From the NCBI GenBank assembly GCA_948146395.1, contig OX411559.1, positions 40,108,679-40,172,678 on the forward strand: a stretch of 64,000 nucleotides of DNA. The letters are read 5' to 3'. The notes beneath the pieces were generated by a model. It was not told the DNA's origin and made no database searches. It saw nothing but the letters and a program-made list of their open reading frames with translations. The position numbers and the translations under genes are program-made. The stretch's first letter is position 1. The number at the start of each line of letters is the position of its first letter. Of the stretch, positions 32,901 through 43,289 are shown one piece after another. This DNA comes from Fragum whitleyi (lineage: Eukaryota > Mollusca > Bivalvia > Cardiida > Cardiidae).

Positions 32901-35226
32901 AATAAATCACAAAATATGATAAGTGTGCACTGCACTTCTCCTCAATAAGATCTATCCACCTGTAAAGTTTCATGACTCTAGCTTGCATACTTTTTGAGAT
33001 ATACTCAAGACAAAAAACAGTCTACGGACAGACCAACCAATGGACCAACAGACAAGTGATGAGCATAATTATTACTCAAATGTGTTAGTCTGACGCTTTC
33101 AAAACCTAGTACATCACTTACGTTCCATCTGTAGAGAACTGTAGCTCCATTATTGCCCCTGTATGTCCCTTCAATATAGCGAAATTCTCACATTCACCAT
33201 ACACATTCCAGAAATCTGAAATAAGGATTTACATTCTTTAGGATTAAACTGTATGTTTTATCATGTTTTATGTTCAGGGGGTCACTGAAAAAGAACTGAA
33301 GTGTGGTTACAAAGATACATTAAGTCATCAAGATGTGCTTAAACTAATAAATTAAGGTTATGAAATAATGGGCCTTTGCGTGACATTTCCAACAATTTGA
33401 CACCTGTGTGAGGTACAAATATTTAGTAACCCAGACAGCTACATGGTGTAAGTAGAAGATTACCTTACTGTCTGCAGATACTCTGAGACCTTATTTATCT
33501 ACAAATCACACAGTGTAGACTCTGGTCAGACTGTGCTGATACACAGGCTGGCCAGATTTTTGCTTGGCGCATATAAGAAATTGCTGGAGATGTCACACAA
33601 AGGCTCAGATAATTTTAATTACACTAGTATTCCATTTTGTTGTAAACTGTATATGTATATTCAATTCATTGATACTCTGAGCATAATACACTGAAACTCA
33701 AAACTTGAACTTTCACAGAAACAATAAAATTTCTGTTGCTTTAATCATTTTTTTAAGAATAAAAACATGAGATACCATTCTTTACAGCAAAGAGTTTGGA
33801 GGCAAAACCTTAAAAGATTGCCTTTGCCTATAGTACCACTTCCTGACATTTCTCCGACATCTGTGTTAATTTCAAACTTCCCTGACGCTCATCAAAATTT
33901 CCCAATATTTCCCTGACATTCCTCTGGCATCTGTGTTATTTTCAAATTTCCCCGACACTCATCAAAATTTCCCCATATTTCCCTGACCATTCATTTTCAA
34001 AAATCCAGTTTCCCTGACTTTTCCCTGACCTATGGGAACCTTGCAGAACATTGGCCAGAAAAAAAAAATTGTTTGAAAGAACATCTTAATTCTATAATAT
34101 AGAAGCATCCTAGGGGAATCCCCTTCTTTGAACTAATGGGATTTTTGGACCCAGGATAAATGTCAGTATTTTTTACTTACATATCAGTCTATCAAACCCG
34201 GCTGAAGCCAACATTTTACCATCGGGAGAAAACTTGCAACAAAATATTTCCCCTTCATGTCCTGACAGCAGCATGATAGGCGCCTGTAAATTTGACAGTC
34301 TCTGAATACCCTGCAAAGAGAAATGAATATTGTCAATATTGACAATATATGTCAGCGACTGACAATAACTTTTGTGAGTGAATCAGACTCCCTACTAGAG
34401 TCTTAGCTCAAAGTAAGAAGTCCGAAATTTTCATATTGTGAGAACATTGTGGAAAAGAAGAAATTGCTTCTTACAAGTAATTTCTTCTTTGCCACAAGTT
34501 TCTCCCCCAAAGAAGTGACTAGTTTTCTTTCCAAATACTACAAGTTCCAAGCAGATGTTATCTTCAACAATGTTTGTAATGAAAAGATCTTTTGTTCCTA
34601 AAAATATTTATATATGATCCTGGGAGTCCATTGGACTTCTAACTTGCAAAATGAAGAAGTCCCAGCTGGTAAACAAAGAGTATCGGACTCCTGGACTCCC
34701 CATAGTATCGAACCCTGCATGTACCAAATAAATATTCACAATCATATTGAATCAATATCAAAAATTGTTCCTTCAGACTGAACCACCACGTATATCAAGC
34801 AACCATTTTATTATGGGACCGTATTCACAATCATAAAGGGCCGTAAAATACACTTTTCCCATTTTAACTTCACTGTATGTAAATGCTTCTCTTTATTACT
34901 GCACATACAGATTCTGATATGACTGTGAAGTGATACTTCCAATGAGATGCTTATTCAAAAAATCCTTTTCATAAAAAGGACCTTTTTTCAACAATGAGTT
35001 ATGTTGATCAAATAAAATTTGTGAGATTTTCATATGTTGTATCAAAAATTATGACAAAAATTAACACGAAAATAAAACAAAGAGTAAAGAGAAACGAGAT
35101 CTTTCACTGTCAGGTCTGTACCGCATGAATGAGTGCTGATTCTTTGCCACTTATTGCAACTATGTCGTTCCTTTGTCGCTTAGCCGGCACTAGCGCGCCT
35201 TCCATAGCCTTTCTTTTAGCGTCCAT
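23922..35226 (-). CDS. SNRNP40: U5 snRNP 40-kDa protein, WD40 repeat (eight exons; last exon not found)
   Basis: WD40 propeller protein of the U5 snRNP / U4-U6.U5 tri-snRNP, which binds PRPF8. Exons on the minus strand, 5' to 3': 35226-35122, 34310-34181, 33215-33122, 32073-31908, 29972-29850, 27377-27257, 25612-25530, 24087-23922. All have AG/GT borders and the phases agree (105, 130, 94, 166, 123, 121, 83 and 166 nt). The product starts MDAKRKAMEG, with the conserved LVPAKRQR, and reads through LQAPIMLLSGHEGEI, RRGPQLVCSGSDDGTIK, QTFQNTYQV, FSGGIDNDIK, VRIWDVRPFAP and WDTTSRRIMYKLPGHAGSV. This is near-identical to vertebrate SNRNP40 as I know it. 329 codons are accounted for; the human protein has ~357, so one short 3' exon (~15-20 codons) is missing. 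The introns are full of MITEs. Identity is very secure. Confidence 0.95.
24159..24883 (+). mobile_element. MITE copy A with nested hairpin
   Basis: 24-bp terminal inverted repeats GTGCAACACTATTGTAAGTG(CCTA). Inside, 24190-24330 is a near-perfect palindrome (ACGGTTTCTTGCC...GGCAAGAAACCGT) with a stem of about 65 bp. It lies in the SNRNP40 intron between exons 8 and 7. An inverted copy lies at 27938-28597. Confidence 0.85.
25040..25255 (+). mobile_element. degraded MITE, third copy of the GTGACCCGTCACGC family
   Basis: GACTCGTCACGCAAAAAAGG and GGACCATCTGGG match the termini at 44079-44316 and 56008-56267. It carries the palindrome AGTCAGACTGCGCAGATAGC/GCGCAGACTGACTAAGG, as the 56-kb copy does. 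Confidence 0.6.
25300..25450 (-). mobile_element. tRNA-derived SINE, reverse
   Basis: CCACCACATCCTTTCCTAGC, CAACCATTGGTGAAAGACAA and GGGTATTGAACCCGACC (B box on the minus strand) match the family at 43290-43574. Confidence 0.65.
25723..25970 (+). mobile_element. piggyBac-like MITE (TTAACCCTTGTCATGCTG)
   Basis: TTAACCCTTGTCATGCTG at the left and CAGCATGACAAGGGATAA at the right form ~16-bp inverted repeats with a TTAA-type edge. A sister copy is at 32096-32342. Confidence 0.7.
26075..26210 (+). repeat. palindromic MITE, TTTCCTAATGA family, copy 1
   Basis: Core palindrome GGTTTCCTAATGATTTTCAT / TAGGAAACCTTG. Other copies are at 27406, 27585, 41731 and 47421. Confidence 0.7.
26265..26720 (+). 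mobile_element. Helentron-like non-autonomous element
   Basis: Left end ACAAGAAGGCCAGAATGGCT with CCGCTCACCTGAG. The right end has GACCGACCGACAGACTGACT and the hairpin CCCCCTTTTCTTCGAAAGGG followed by GGCATAAGAG. The middle relates to the 157-bp array of element C. Left and right termini belong to different families, so this may be a chimera or a nested pair. Confidence 0.6.
26771..27012 (+). mobile_element. Helentron-like short element (ACAAGATGTGTTCG...GGGGGCATAAAAA)
   Basis: Left end ACAAGATGTGTTCGTTAAAC with GGATGTCCCC; right end TTTTGTTTTGGGGGCATAAA. It has the same end logic as family C, with no array. Confidence 0.55.
27025..27245 (+). repeat. dispersed repeat, CAGACTGTGC family
   Basis: GAGCCTGTGCGTGACATT...GCACATGCACAGACTGGTCA. 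Copies lie near 33370-33610, 46915-47110, 48020-48220, 53370-53480 and, partly, 44345-44405. Inverted GTCAGACTGTGC/GCACAGTCTGAC elements recur within it. Confidence 0.6.
27406..27557 (+). repeat. palindromic MITE, TTTCCTAATGA family, copy 2
   Basis: Near-complete palindrome centred at ~27478 (GGTTTCCTAATGATGTTCAT / TAGGAAACCTCAGTTAAC), with arms reaching to AGGCAGTTGACCC / GGTTCCTCTACCTT. In SNRNP40 intron 5, just upstream (in transcription) of exon 6. Confidence 0.75.
27585..27746 (+). repeat. palindromic MITE, TTTCCTAATGA family, copy 3
   Basis: AAGGTAGTAGACCCGTAATA ... TATGGGTCCACTACCTT form ~17-bp termini, with the central palindrome as in the other copies. Confidence 0.8.
27938..28597 (-). 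mobile_element. MITE copy B, inverted relative to 24159-24883
   Basis: Reverse-complement match to the core of copy A, including the ~65-bp-stem palindrome (28450-28585, GGTTTCTTGCCTGGGTATAT / ATATACCCAGGCAAGAAACC). It lacks copy A's outer 24-bp repeats. It lies in SNRNP40 intron 5. Confidence 0.85.
28835..29849 (-). repeat. ~56-bp minisatellite made of SNRNP40 exon 5 end plus its splice donor
   Basis: About 18 tandem units directly downstream (in transcription) of exon 5. Each consists of ~42 nt equivalent to the last 14 codons of exon 5 (AEQIFSGGIDNDIK) and ~14 nt of intron start (GTAAGGGGTATATA). About 14 copies keep an intact AAG|GTAAG donor; those near 28838, 29289, 29512 and 29793 are altered. 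Plus-strand ORFs over this region are shadows of the repeat. Confidence 0.92.
30010..30076 (+). repeat. short palindrome GAAACAGTTGTAACTGCCTA family
   Basis: CAGTTGTAACTGCCTATATG / TATAGGCAGTTTCAACTG. Related hairpins lie at 1668-1717, 30975-31032 and 49605-49668. Confidence 0.7.
30489..30716 (+). mobile_element. piggyBac-like MITE (TTAACCCTTTGCTGTTT)
   Basis: TTAACCCTTTGCTGTTT at one end and AAACAGGAAAGTGTTAA at the other; TTAA at both edges is the piggyBac target signature. It contains the hairpin GAAGAAATTGCTT...ACAAGCAATTTCTTC. A second, inverted copy is at 58145-58340. Confidence 0.8.
30772..31169 (-). mobile_element. hAT-like MITE, uninterrupted copy
   Basis: The termini TAGTGTTGGGCAATCG and ATCTGCCCATCAGTA are inverted repeats. 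The interior matches 1499-1737 and 3933-4104 in reverse order. Confidence 0.7.
31246..31842 (+). mobile_element. CAGGGCTTGT-type MITE, duplicated unit
   Basis: CAGGGCTTGTATTTGACCG at the left and CTAGCACAAGCCCTG at the right. A second internal left end (CAGAGCTAGTGTTTGACCC, ~31559) indicates a tandem or nested pair. Confidence 0.65.
32096..32342 (+). mobile_element. piggyBac-like MITE (TTAACCCTTGTCATGCTG), copy 2
   Basis: TTAACCCTTGTCATGCTG ... CAGCATGACAAGGGTTA, ~17-bp inverted ends, ~247 bp. In SNRNP40 intron 3. Confidence 0.75.
32818..33075 (+). mobile_element. Helentron-like remnant
   Basis: ACAAGAGATGTTTGTAAAAC then TTATGCCCCCCC, an AACGAAGGGCAATAAATCAC body (157-bp family) and GACCAACCAATGGACCAACA near the right end. 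Degraded. Confidence 0.5.
33835..34045 (-). repeat. ~78-bp tandem repeat in SNRNP40 intron 2
   Basis: CATCTGTGTTA(A/T)TTTCAAA and CTCATCAAAATTTCCC(C)A each occur twice, with a partial third unit. TCCCTGAC recurs throughout. Non-coding. Confidence 0.65.
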
Positions 35227-35238
35227 TTCTCTCTAGAC

Positions 35239-37370
35239 TTTTTTTTTTTTTACAATTTTGAATAAATACACGAAATTACATTACAATTTAAACGGAAGTG
35301 AAATTTGTGTTTATTCTGCGGTGCCTTTTGTCCCATACGCCGTAGACGTCCCACTCTTCTTCTTCCCGAAAAGTGCAGGGCTCCTCTGGAGCATCAACGC
35401 ACTGTGAAACTGTGCAAGGTCGGCGTGAGGCAAAACAAAGTGCAGTTAAAACGGATAAAAACAGTGTCTGTACATTAACTTGATGTCAGGCCAGCCTTGA
35501 ACAGTTCCAGGGTCCTGGCTGCGATGGTCTGGGCTGGGAGCTTGTTCCATAGGCGAATGGCTACTGGGAAGAAGGGGTTCCTATACAGGTCTGTGCGGCA
35601 GAATGGTATGAGGTAGCTCACATTTCTACCTCGCTGTAGGGTGACTGTAGCTGGATGTAGGTACTGGTCTGCTGGTATACTGATGATCTATCAGGGGGTA
35701 GACGACCCTGTACATCTTTACTAGTCTAGCGTCAGTACGTCGCTGTTGGAGAGAGGGCAAGCCTAGAGTGGCAATCATCTGACTAGTACTGCTAGTTGTC
35801 CTGTAATCACCTTTCACGAACCTTGCTGCTCTTCTCTGTACTGCCTCAAGCCTGGCAATGTTGGACTCAGTGTACGGGTCCCAGACAGGTGCAGCGTATT
35901 CTAGGATTGGACGTACTAGAGTCTTGTAGCATTGGGCCTTTACATCCTGGGGGCAGCTAGAGATGTTCCTCCTCAGAAATGCGAGAGAGTTGTTGGCGTT
36001 TTTTAGCTATGTTGTCTACATGTTTGTTTCAGAGAAGCTTATGAATGTAGGGTAACCCCAAGTTATTTTCCATCTGTAGCATTTTTAAGCTGATGGCCAT
36101 GCAACAAGTATGTTCGTTTGATGGGGTTGCGCTTCCTGGAAAAGTGGATGGTCTCACATTTTGATGGATTAAACTGCATCTGCCAGTCTCTTTCCCATTG
36201 TTCTACTTTGGTAAGGTCTTCTTGCAGGATGTCTGTATCCTGGATCTGGCGGATTTTTCTGTAGAGTAAGCTGTCATCGGCGAAAAGGCGAGTTGTGGAG
36301 GCTACTCTTCCTGGCATGTCATTGATGTAAAGCAGGAAGAGTAGAGGGCCGAGGACAGAGCCCTGGGGGACGCCAGATGTGACAGGGACGGAATCGGATT
36401 TGTCGCCCTCGACAACCACCTCTTGGCTGCGGTTACTAAGGAAGCTCTCTATCCATGAGAGGAGGCTGCTTCGTATGCCATAATGGTCCAGTTTGACAGA
36501 GAGTCGTTTATGTGGGACCTTGTCGAAGGCTTTGCTAAAGTCCAGGAGCACAGCATCTATCTGGTCTCCATCATCCATACTGGAGGCGATGTCTTGGATG
36601 GTAAGGAGCAGCTGACTTTCGCAAGATCGTCGTTTTCTAAAGCCATGTAAACTGTCAGTGAGAATCTTATGCTCATCGAGGTGTTTCATAACTTGGCTGT
36701 GGATAATATGCTCAAGTGTTTTGCAGCAAATGGATGTAAGAGATATCGGTCTGTAATTTGCAGGTGAAGTTCGATCTCCCTTCTTAAATATGGGGCTGAC
36801 GAGAGCGTGTTTCCAGTCATCTGGGACTTTACCTTGGGCTAGGGATGCTTGGAACAGAAGGGTTAGGGCTGGCGAGATCTCATTTGCAAAGTCTCTGAGA
36901 AATCTTGGTGGCAGGCCGTCTGATCCTTGGGCTTTATGAGGGTTCAGCTTCAAAAGTAACTTCTTAACACCCTCTAAGGTGACATCAAAATGCTCCATTG
37001 TTGGATATTTGTCTGTACCTATGGACGGAGTGTTTGATAAGTCTTCTTCTGTGAAGACATCAGCAAATTATCTGTTGAGGATCTCTGCCTTCCTTATGGG
37101 ATCACTATGCCCAACTCCATTCTCCTTGAGGATTTGAACACCAGAACTTTCTTGTTTCTTGCTGTTGATGAAGGAGTAAAGCTTCTTAGGGTTTTTGTCA
37201 CCACTGACAAGATCTTTCACATATGTGTTGTAGGCAGAATTGCAAGCATGCTGAGAGTCTTTCTGTAGTTTCTTGTATTTCGCAATATTGTCGGGATTGT
37301 CGACTATCATAAAAGCTTCATACATGAGTCGACAGTAGTACCATTCTACATATGCCATATCTCACTTTTA
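35239..37370 (-). pseudogene. 5'-truncated LINE retrotransposon (Jockey/CR1-type RT), decayed
   Basis: A reverse transcriptase frame on the minus strand runs from ~37358 to 36063. It has HKAQGSDGLPPRFLRDF, IFKKGDRTSPANYRPISLTS, FSKAFDKVPH, GVPQGSVLGP and FADD at the catalytic site. The frame is broken by TAA at 37068-37070 (the flanking frame is the same, so a point nonsense change), by a stop at 36063-36065, and by further stops or frameshifts in the C-terminal part (35480-36060, where ALRRNISSCP-like and RRAARFVKGDYR-like segments remain). A 13-base A run (T on the plus strand, 35239-35251) marks the 3' end. No endonuclease domain is visible. Confidence 0.85.
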
Positions 37371-37990
37371 TAAGAAACGGTGCGCGTTCGTACAACTTAG
37401 ATAAATCACTCTCGATTCGGCTTCCTGGAAAGTTCACCAGCACGTGACTTGCGCCGGCAAATCACAGTGTGGGCCGGCCAATGAAAGAACAAAGAGCTAT
37501 ATAGCCGCTCCCTAGAATCGAACTCGGGACCTTTGTGTCACGAGCCTGTCAACGCTTAGTCTGGTCAGTACTGTCGATTCGTGTGTATATTGCCGTTTAT
37601 TTATCGTCGCTACCGTAGCACATGTCCATCATAATAAGCGACGCCACAACAGAAGACGGTTAGTTGTTACGGGGGATAGTGCAAGGGTACACGACGAAAC
37701 TACTCGGCTGAGATCCGACATGATTCTTTAACGTGCTCGGTGTAAAGCACCGTCTCACGGGGCCTCGGTTTAATGTCTCATCCGAAAGAAAATTAGTTTA
37801 TTAGCTGTCAGCCTGGGTTTGAACCCACGCCGTCGAACTTCAACGGTATTAAAGTCCGGTGCTCTACCAACTGAGCTTGTCGGGCTGACTCTTTCGATTC
37901 ATGTATGAAGCCGGCTTTTCTGCCGACCGAAAGTGCTGACCAGTCTAGCCGATGCTCTACCTCTAGATTGTGATTTGACTTAGTCTTAGT
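37371..37990. other. region upstream of the LINE; candidate displaced SNRNP40 promoter
   Basis: Contains an inverted pair TTAGTCTGGTCAGTACTGTC (about 37556) and AGTGCTGACCAGTCTAGC (about 37931), and the tRNA-like segment listed next. No gene. If the LINE inserted into the SNRNP40 leader, the original promoter should lie here. Confidence 0.35.
37807..37888 (-). mobile_element. tRNA-like pol III promoter / SINE head
   Basis: On the minus strand AGCTCAGTTGGTAGAGC (A box) and GTGGGTTCAAACCCAGG (B box) lie in tRNA spacing. Extra bases before the D arm and an irregular anticodon arm argue against a functional tRNA. Confidence 0.55.
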
Positions 37991-38499
37991 ACAGAAACGC
38001 TGTAGTTTAAGTTGATGATACTTACACTGGCTAACCAGGCTTTCAACTTGATTGATCTACATATGTACTTTTTACGTAATCATCAGGTGCCTTGGAATAT
38101 TTTGAATTATTTGGGCAAAGAGTGCTTCAAGGGTGGACCCAGGATTTATACGGCAAAGGGTGTTCGAACATACAAGTTCCGACAGAGTTTGCGAGTCACA
38201 AACCAGAACACGCAGAACTATCTGGGCCCGAGATTATAAAACTTTTCTCAGGCTCAACTGAGAATTTTCTAAAATTTTAAAATTAAAATAAATGTATGAA
38301 AATGATAGATAATATTAATAAGTTGTTATTCAGTATATTAGTATTATCTTTTTGATAATATATTGAATTGAGTGTTAAAACAGAATTTCGGCTTTAATCT
38401 CAAATTGAAATTAGAGGAAATTCTCTGTAAAGCACGAAAAAAGTTTTATAACCTCGGGTCCTGAGTGTAGGTTCGTAGGACCGACCCTCTAATAATCAA

Positions 38500-38557
38500 C
38501 TTCAGAAAAGAATTGAAGACCATTTTAAACGGTCTTCAATTATTTTCTGAAGTTGAT
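38500..38557. repeat. hairpin, ~25-bp stem
   Basis: ACTTCAGAAAAGAATTGAAG / CTTCAATTATTTTCTGAAGT around a short loop. The small ORFs at 38012-38280 overlap nothing recognisable. Confidence 0.6.
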
Positions 38558-38697
38558 CCACTAAGGTACATATCTTTCCAAAATCTTGTGTAGCTAATCT
38601 AGAGACTATTGCAATATTTTCAATGAACACGAGAATAGCCTAATTATAGCAGGAACTCTCAACATATAGAGGATATTGAATGAGTGGTCATGGAATA

Positions 38698-38795
38698 CCA
38701 AATTTATTAAACGAGTCATCTATAAACAGATAAAAACGAGGCTGCGCCGAGATTTTATCTATTTATGGATGACGAGTTCAATAAATTCTGTATTT
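38698..38795. repeat. hairpin MITE core
   Basis: ACCAAATTTATTAAACGAGT...ATAAAAACGAGGCTGCGCCG pairs imperfectly with GATTTTATCTATTTATGGAT...ACGAGTTCAATAAATT. Downstream, 38860-39060 holds GACGTCACG and GTTATTTCACTCCCGCG, related to GAGTGAAATAACCCTG at 4332 and 27888. Confidence 0.55.
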
Positions 38796-39007
38796 TATGA
38801 TCACAAATTTTATATTCTATTTATAATATGACCCGAAGTTTTGCGATAAATCGTCAAAATTCTTGAAATTCAACATTTCAATTTTCCGCGAAACTTATAA
38901 CGCCGATTAAAACTGACGTCACGATATGTACATTATGACGCCATTTTCGCGGTTACAAAATAGCGTTGCTATCCGCTCTAAGCTCATTTGCATAGTTATT
39001 CCACTAG

Positions 39008-39508
39008 TTGAATAACACCCGTGTATTATCAAAAATATTCAACGGGGTTATTTCACTCCCGCGACGTAGGTCATATTATAAATATGTATATTTAGGGTCC
39101 GTGGTTAAACTAAATAGTCTACTTCTAAAGCAGGGACACAGGACCCTTCGGAGAAGACGTGTTATGTTTTCTTGTTTGTCTTCAAATGTCAATCACTCGT
39201 GTGAAAGGGACGGAATAAAACTTTGTAAAACATTAGACGTGTACGATATGAACGTACGTAGATTTGAAATAAAACAGTTGGATAAAAGACAAAATCGCAA
39301 CAAGCGATTTCTTCTTTCCTCACACTGTTTTTTCTTTGGTAATGCAAAAATTGAGAATGTCAAAAGAGGCTTACTTTGTAACGGCACTAGACAGATAGGA
39401 AATAGAATGGCCATTGACTACAGGTCTGAAGAACTTGCCATATGGCAGCTACATAGGGCCTACAGTCCCCTTAAAATTTACAGACCCGATGATTGCTATT
39501 CGTTCTAG
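39008..39508 (+). other. 166-codon ORF of doubtful status
   Basis: Open for 166 codons, basic (SLPRRRSYYKYVY, HRTLRRRRVM), with no domain, signal peptide or homology that I recognise. It begins inside MITE-like DNA and includes the dispersed AACAAGCGATTTCTTC motif, so it is probably chance. Confidence 0.2.
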
Positions 39509-39513
39509 ATAAA

Positions 39514-39616
39514 AAAAACGGTGCAAACTGTTTGCAAATAATACCCCACTTTGCACTTGAAATTGCGTGCAACGCGGGGTAAAATTGGCAAATAGTTTGC
39601 ACCGTTTTGTCATTCT
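39514..39616. repeat. hairpin MITE, GGTGCAAACTGTTTGCAAAT family
   Basis: AACGGTGCAAACTGTTTGCA ... TGGCAAATAGTTTGCACCGT, with an inner TACCCCACTTTGCAC / GTGCAACGCGGGGTA stem. It is followed by CATTCTGAACACAGAG, exactly as after the hairpin at 43725-43830. Confidence 0.75.
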
Positions 39617-40399
39617 GAACACAGAGCTGATGCCAGCGTGGTTCTCTGTTTAGGTACACAACACGCACATCATTTAAGAGGAGAAGAGAGTATTTCAAAT
39701 TTCATTGAGGTATGAAACTAAAAACTTACAAAATCACACTGTATGAATACGCGTAGCGGATTCATACATGAGCGTGATTAGGTGTTTAGGTGCATACATC
39801 AATGGAACCAATAAATACTCTATTCATATCTTATCATTAATTTCTTGAAGGAAAAATGTAAAGATTTACTCTCAAATACATGGATTTACTATGGGAGGCT
39901 ACTTTTCGCGGAAGTTTACAAAAAAGCTGCGCAATCATTTTTTTTTTTTTGTAGTAGGCTAATAAAACCAACTTTTCAGCCAATAAGAATTCACGAATCT
40001 TGGTGAATGTGATTTTACCAGTGTTCATTTCAACGGTTATGTCCAAGAACCGTGACGACCTAGGCCAGAACTATACATGGGCGACAAGAATCTCGCAATG
40101 TTCAAATAGCTTGAAATAAAGCCGTAGGTACGAAAAATTGACTGTCCGCTAACTGAAGAAATATACGTGTATTTGACGCAATATGTCCCACACGAATCGA
40201 AGCGTAGCGATAGTTTATGTCGAATTTATAGCCATAATTTGAAATTATGCTTTTATTTCTCTTATATTTTTTACCGACTATAAAGGCGATTTTCACATGT
40301 AGTTTTATCACCGGCATAGCCATTTGACGGGATTTTTGAAACTTACAAAAATATATCTTTCTAGATCTGTATGATGAATATACCAGTCTAAAAATTCGT

Positions 40400-40423
40400 A
40401 AAAAAAAAAAAAAAAAAAAAAAA
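40400..40423 (+). repeat. poly(A) run
   Basis: About 24 consecutive A, possibly a retroposon tail. Nothing recognisable lies in 39620-40390. Confidence 0.5.
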
Positions 40424-40540
40424 AATCCGTAAGAGATTTAAAGAGAAACTAAAGAAATTTGAAGAAGAGAGAGTACGAGAGCGAAGAAAAACACCTAAAA
40501 TGTGGCTGGAATTACGCTACTATAAATTTGAATTGTAAGT

Positions 40541-40822
<282 letters not shown>

Positions 40823-41060
40823 CCACCGACATTGTAATTATTATTATTATCATCATCGACATCATTACCATCAGTATTATCATTATTATTTATTATCATT
40901 TATATTATTAGTTTTGCTGCCGTATCCATAAAAATATTATCTGAATGATAAAAAGAGAGCCGTTGCATATGGTTATAAACTTAATTAGTATGTGTAAACT
41001 TAATGCAAATTCGCCAACACTTATACCAGGCGTTGCTTTCACAAGAATTGTTACCAGAAG

Positions 41061-41413
41061 CAGGGTTCGTGTTTGACCAATAAACCAGGTTTTTGACTCC
41101 CAAAAATCCCATTTTGACCCTCAAAAATTTCTTGCAAGGGGGTCATTTTGACCAATTTGATTTTAAGTGGTGCAACCTTAAAAGATAATTTTATAAGATC
41201 ATTTGTTTTCTTCATACTATAACAAGAGTCTATATAAATGATACAACATAAACAATAAAGTGTGTCAGTTATATAGAATACTTTATTTTAAGACTGACAA
41301 GTTTTCATGTTTTGCTCTCTTTTTGACCCCTTCAAAACCAGTTTTGACTCCAAGAATTTTATGGTCAAGAGGTCAAATGACTCTCTAATCTAAAAGGCTA
41401 GCACAAGCCCTGC
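41061..41413 (+). mobile_element. CAGGGTTCGT-type MITE
   Basis: CAGGGTTCGTGTTTGACC ... CTAGCACAAGCCCTG, flanked on both sides by CAGAAG, a possible 6-bp target duplication. Confidence 0.65.
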
Positions 41414-41730
41414 AGAAGGCCACCCTTTCCATCGACTGGCCGCAGTCGTTTTTGTTAGCATTTTTTTAAATGTTTTGTAGTAGTTCTATTACAAGCCTCT
41501 TAAATCCTAGTTCATATTATAGTATTTGAACAAGTGCTGAACAAAACTTCTTTTCAGAGACAGTGGACTTAATTTGAATTTATGTAATGACTGACACATT
41601 TAATTCCCTTTGAAAAAATACTGTAAAGAAGAGTCTGGCGGCCAGGCTACTCTTTCCACGACACAACATGATCGAGACAAAACTTTAATGGCCAAGTGCT
41701 GAGGAATATTCTATGAAGGTTCACTGTATT

Positions 41731-41892
41731 ATGGTAGTGGACCCGTAATAGTTCCGCAGCGTTTCAGAAATAATGAACTTTGTCAGTGTAAACCGAGGTT
41801 TCCTAATGATTTTCATTAGGAAACCACGTTCAACTTTGTTAAATATCATGAAATCCGAAATAATGCGGAACAATTACTGGTCTAATACATTA
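41731..41892 (+). repeat. palindromic MITE, TTTCCTAATGA family, copy 4
   Basis: ATGGTAGTGGACCCGTAATA ... GGTCTAATACATTAA termini, core GGTTTCCTAATGATTTTCAT / TAGGAAACC. Confidence 0.75.
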
Positions 41893-41924
41893 ATAGAAAT
41901 AACAAGAAACGTTCCACGGGTCGG

Positions 41925-42075
41925 TAATCGTAGACCTACGTGAGATAGCAGCTGGAGGCTAGGAAAGAATGTGGTGGTTTTTCTGGTGAGAGAAATACAA
42001 GGAAACCATTGTTAGGTGCTTAGGCCGCCGCGATATAACGGAGAATATGTTGAAAGCGACATTAGACTCCATTCA
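41925..42075 (+). mobile_element. SINE 3' body and tail
   Basis: AGCAGCTGGAGGCTAGGAAA and ATGTTGAAAGCGACATTAGA match the body and tail of the SINE at 43290-43574; the tRNA-like head is missing. Confidence 0.65.
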
Positions 42076-42204
42076 ATCAATGTAAGGGTCGGACTGGCAT
42101 GCAGAAATCTTACTTTCTTTATGGGTGTCATTTTTAAAATTTGTACCTCCTACCGTGGTTTAAGGAAGTTCGCTCCTGAGAAGTTTGGTTCATTGCGTAA
42201 CAGG

Positions 42205-42632
42205 AACTTCCGGCATAATTTTGGAGTTATTGCCCTTCAACTTGAAACTTTAATGGGTGGATAGATCTCATAAAGGAGAAGTGCAGCGCATATAATAACT
42301 ACAACTCTTGCTTGCATAATTTTGGAGTAATTGTCCTTTGTTTCTTTTGATACTTAGATTTTGTTCGGAGTAAATCTCCTAAAGTATAATAGCTATCAAC
42401 TTGAAACTTTATGGGTGGATAGATCTCATGAAGGAGTAGTGCAATGCATAATTGCTACAACTATCGCTTGCATAATTTTGGAGTTATTGCCCTTTGTTAT
42501 TTTTGATACTTTGTTTTTGTAGGGGGTAAATCTCTTAAAGTTCAGAAGAATCCTTTATATATTAGACTTCAGTTTCACTATCAAGCTTCCGCAGCGGGGG
42601 ATGGCCATGTCCGACATGGCTCTTGTGAATAC
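42205..42632 (-). mobile_element. Helentron-like fragment, family C, reverse
   Basis: The 157-bp unit occurs about 2.5 times in reverse (TAATTTTGGAGTTATTGCCC at ~42216, 42316 and 42472). It ends with CATGTCCGACATGGCTCTTG, the mirror image of element C's left terminus. Confidence 0.7.
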
Positions 42633-43289
42633 TTTTTCCTATAATAATATGAAAATGACATTAATTATTTATTACCTCCCTTTAATCCAAGAAAAAGTCA
42701 AGATATCGCAAAATCCAACTCAATGGCCAAATATTCTACTTATTTTTCCAGAGTCGTCATCATGTCTAAAATGACTGAGAAAATTTAAAAAGGACTGTAT
42801 TACTATTTCTTTATCATTTTCATTTGTATTTAATGATAATACCAATTAAATTAAAGTGAAAAAATTGACCATTATTGGTTCTGAAATGGTCGTTTTTCCA
42901 CATACTTTTGAATACAAACGTTTTAACTACCTATCATTTAACTAATAGGATTCCTCGTTTTCAAGTTATAAGGGTTTTACCTGCTTTTAATTCATAGACA
43001 CGCTCTTTTTTCAAATATAATTTGAGGGGGTCTTTTCTACATACATTTCTCAAAATCAAGATAAGTATACCCTACATACATTTCTCAAAATCAAGATAAG
43101 TATACCCTACCCTTTTAAACAGTCGATTTTCTCAAAACCCAACCCCTACTTTTGAATGCATTTTTGTAGTAGAAAATTGTTTGTCTACGTCATATGAAAA
43201 ATTCAGGAAACCTGTATTACTTTGATCTCAGGAGCGAACTCCCTAAAAGTGTCGCTCTATAGTCGTAGTTTCCTTGTTATGAATAATGA
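42633..43289. other. non-coding interval
   Basis: Holds a direct 39-bp duplication (CTACATACATTTCTCAAAAT at about 43037 and 43073). Nothing else recognised. Confidence 0.4.
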
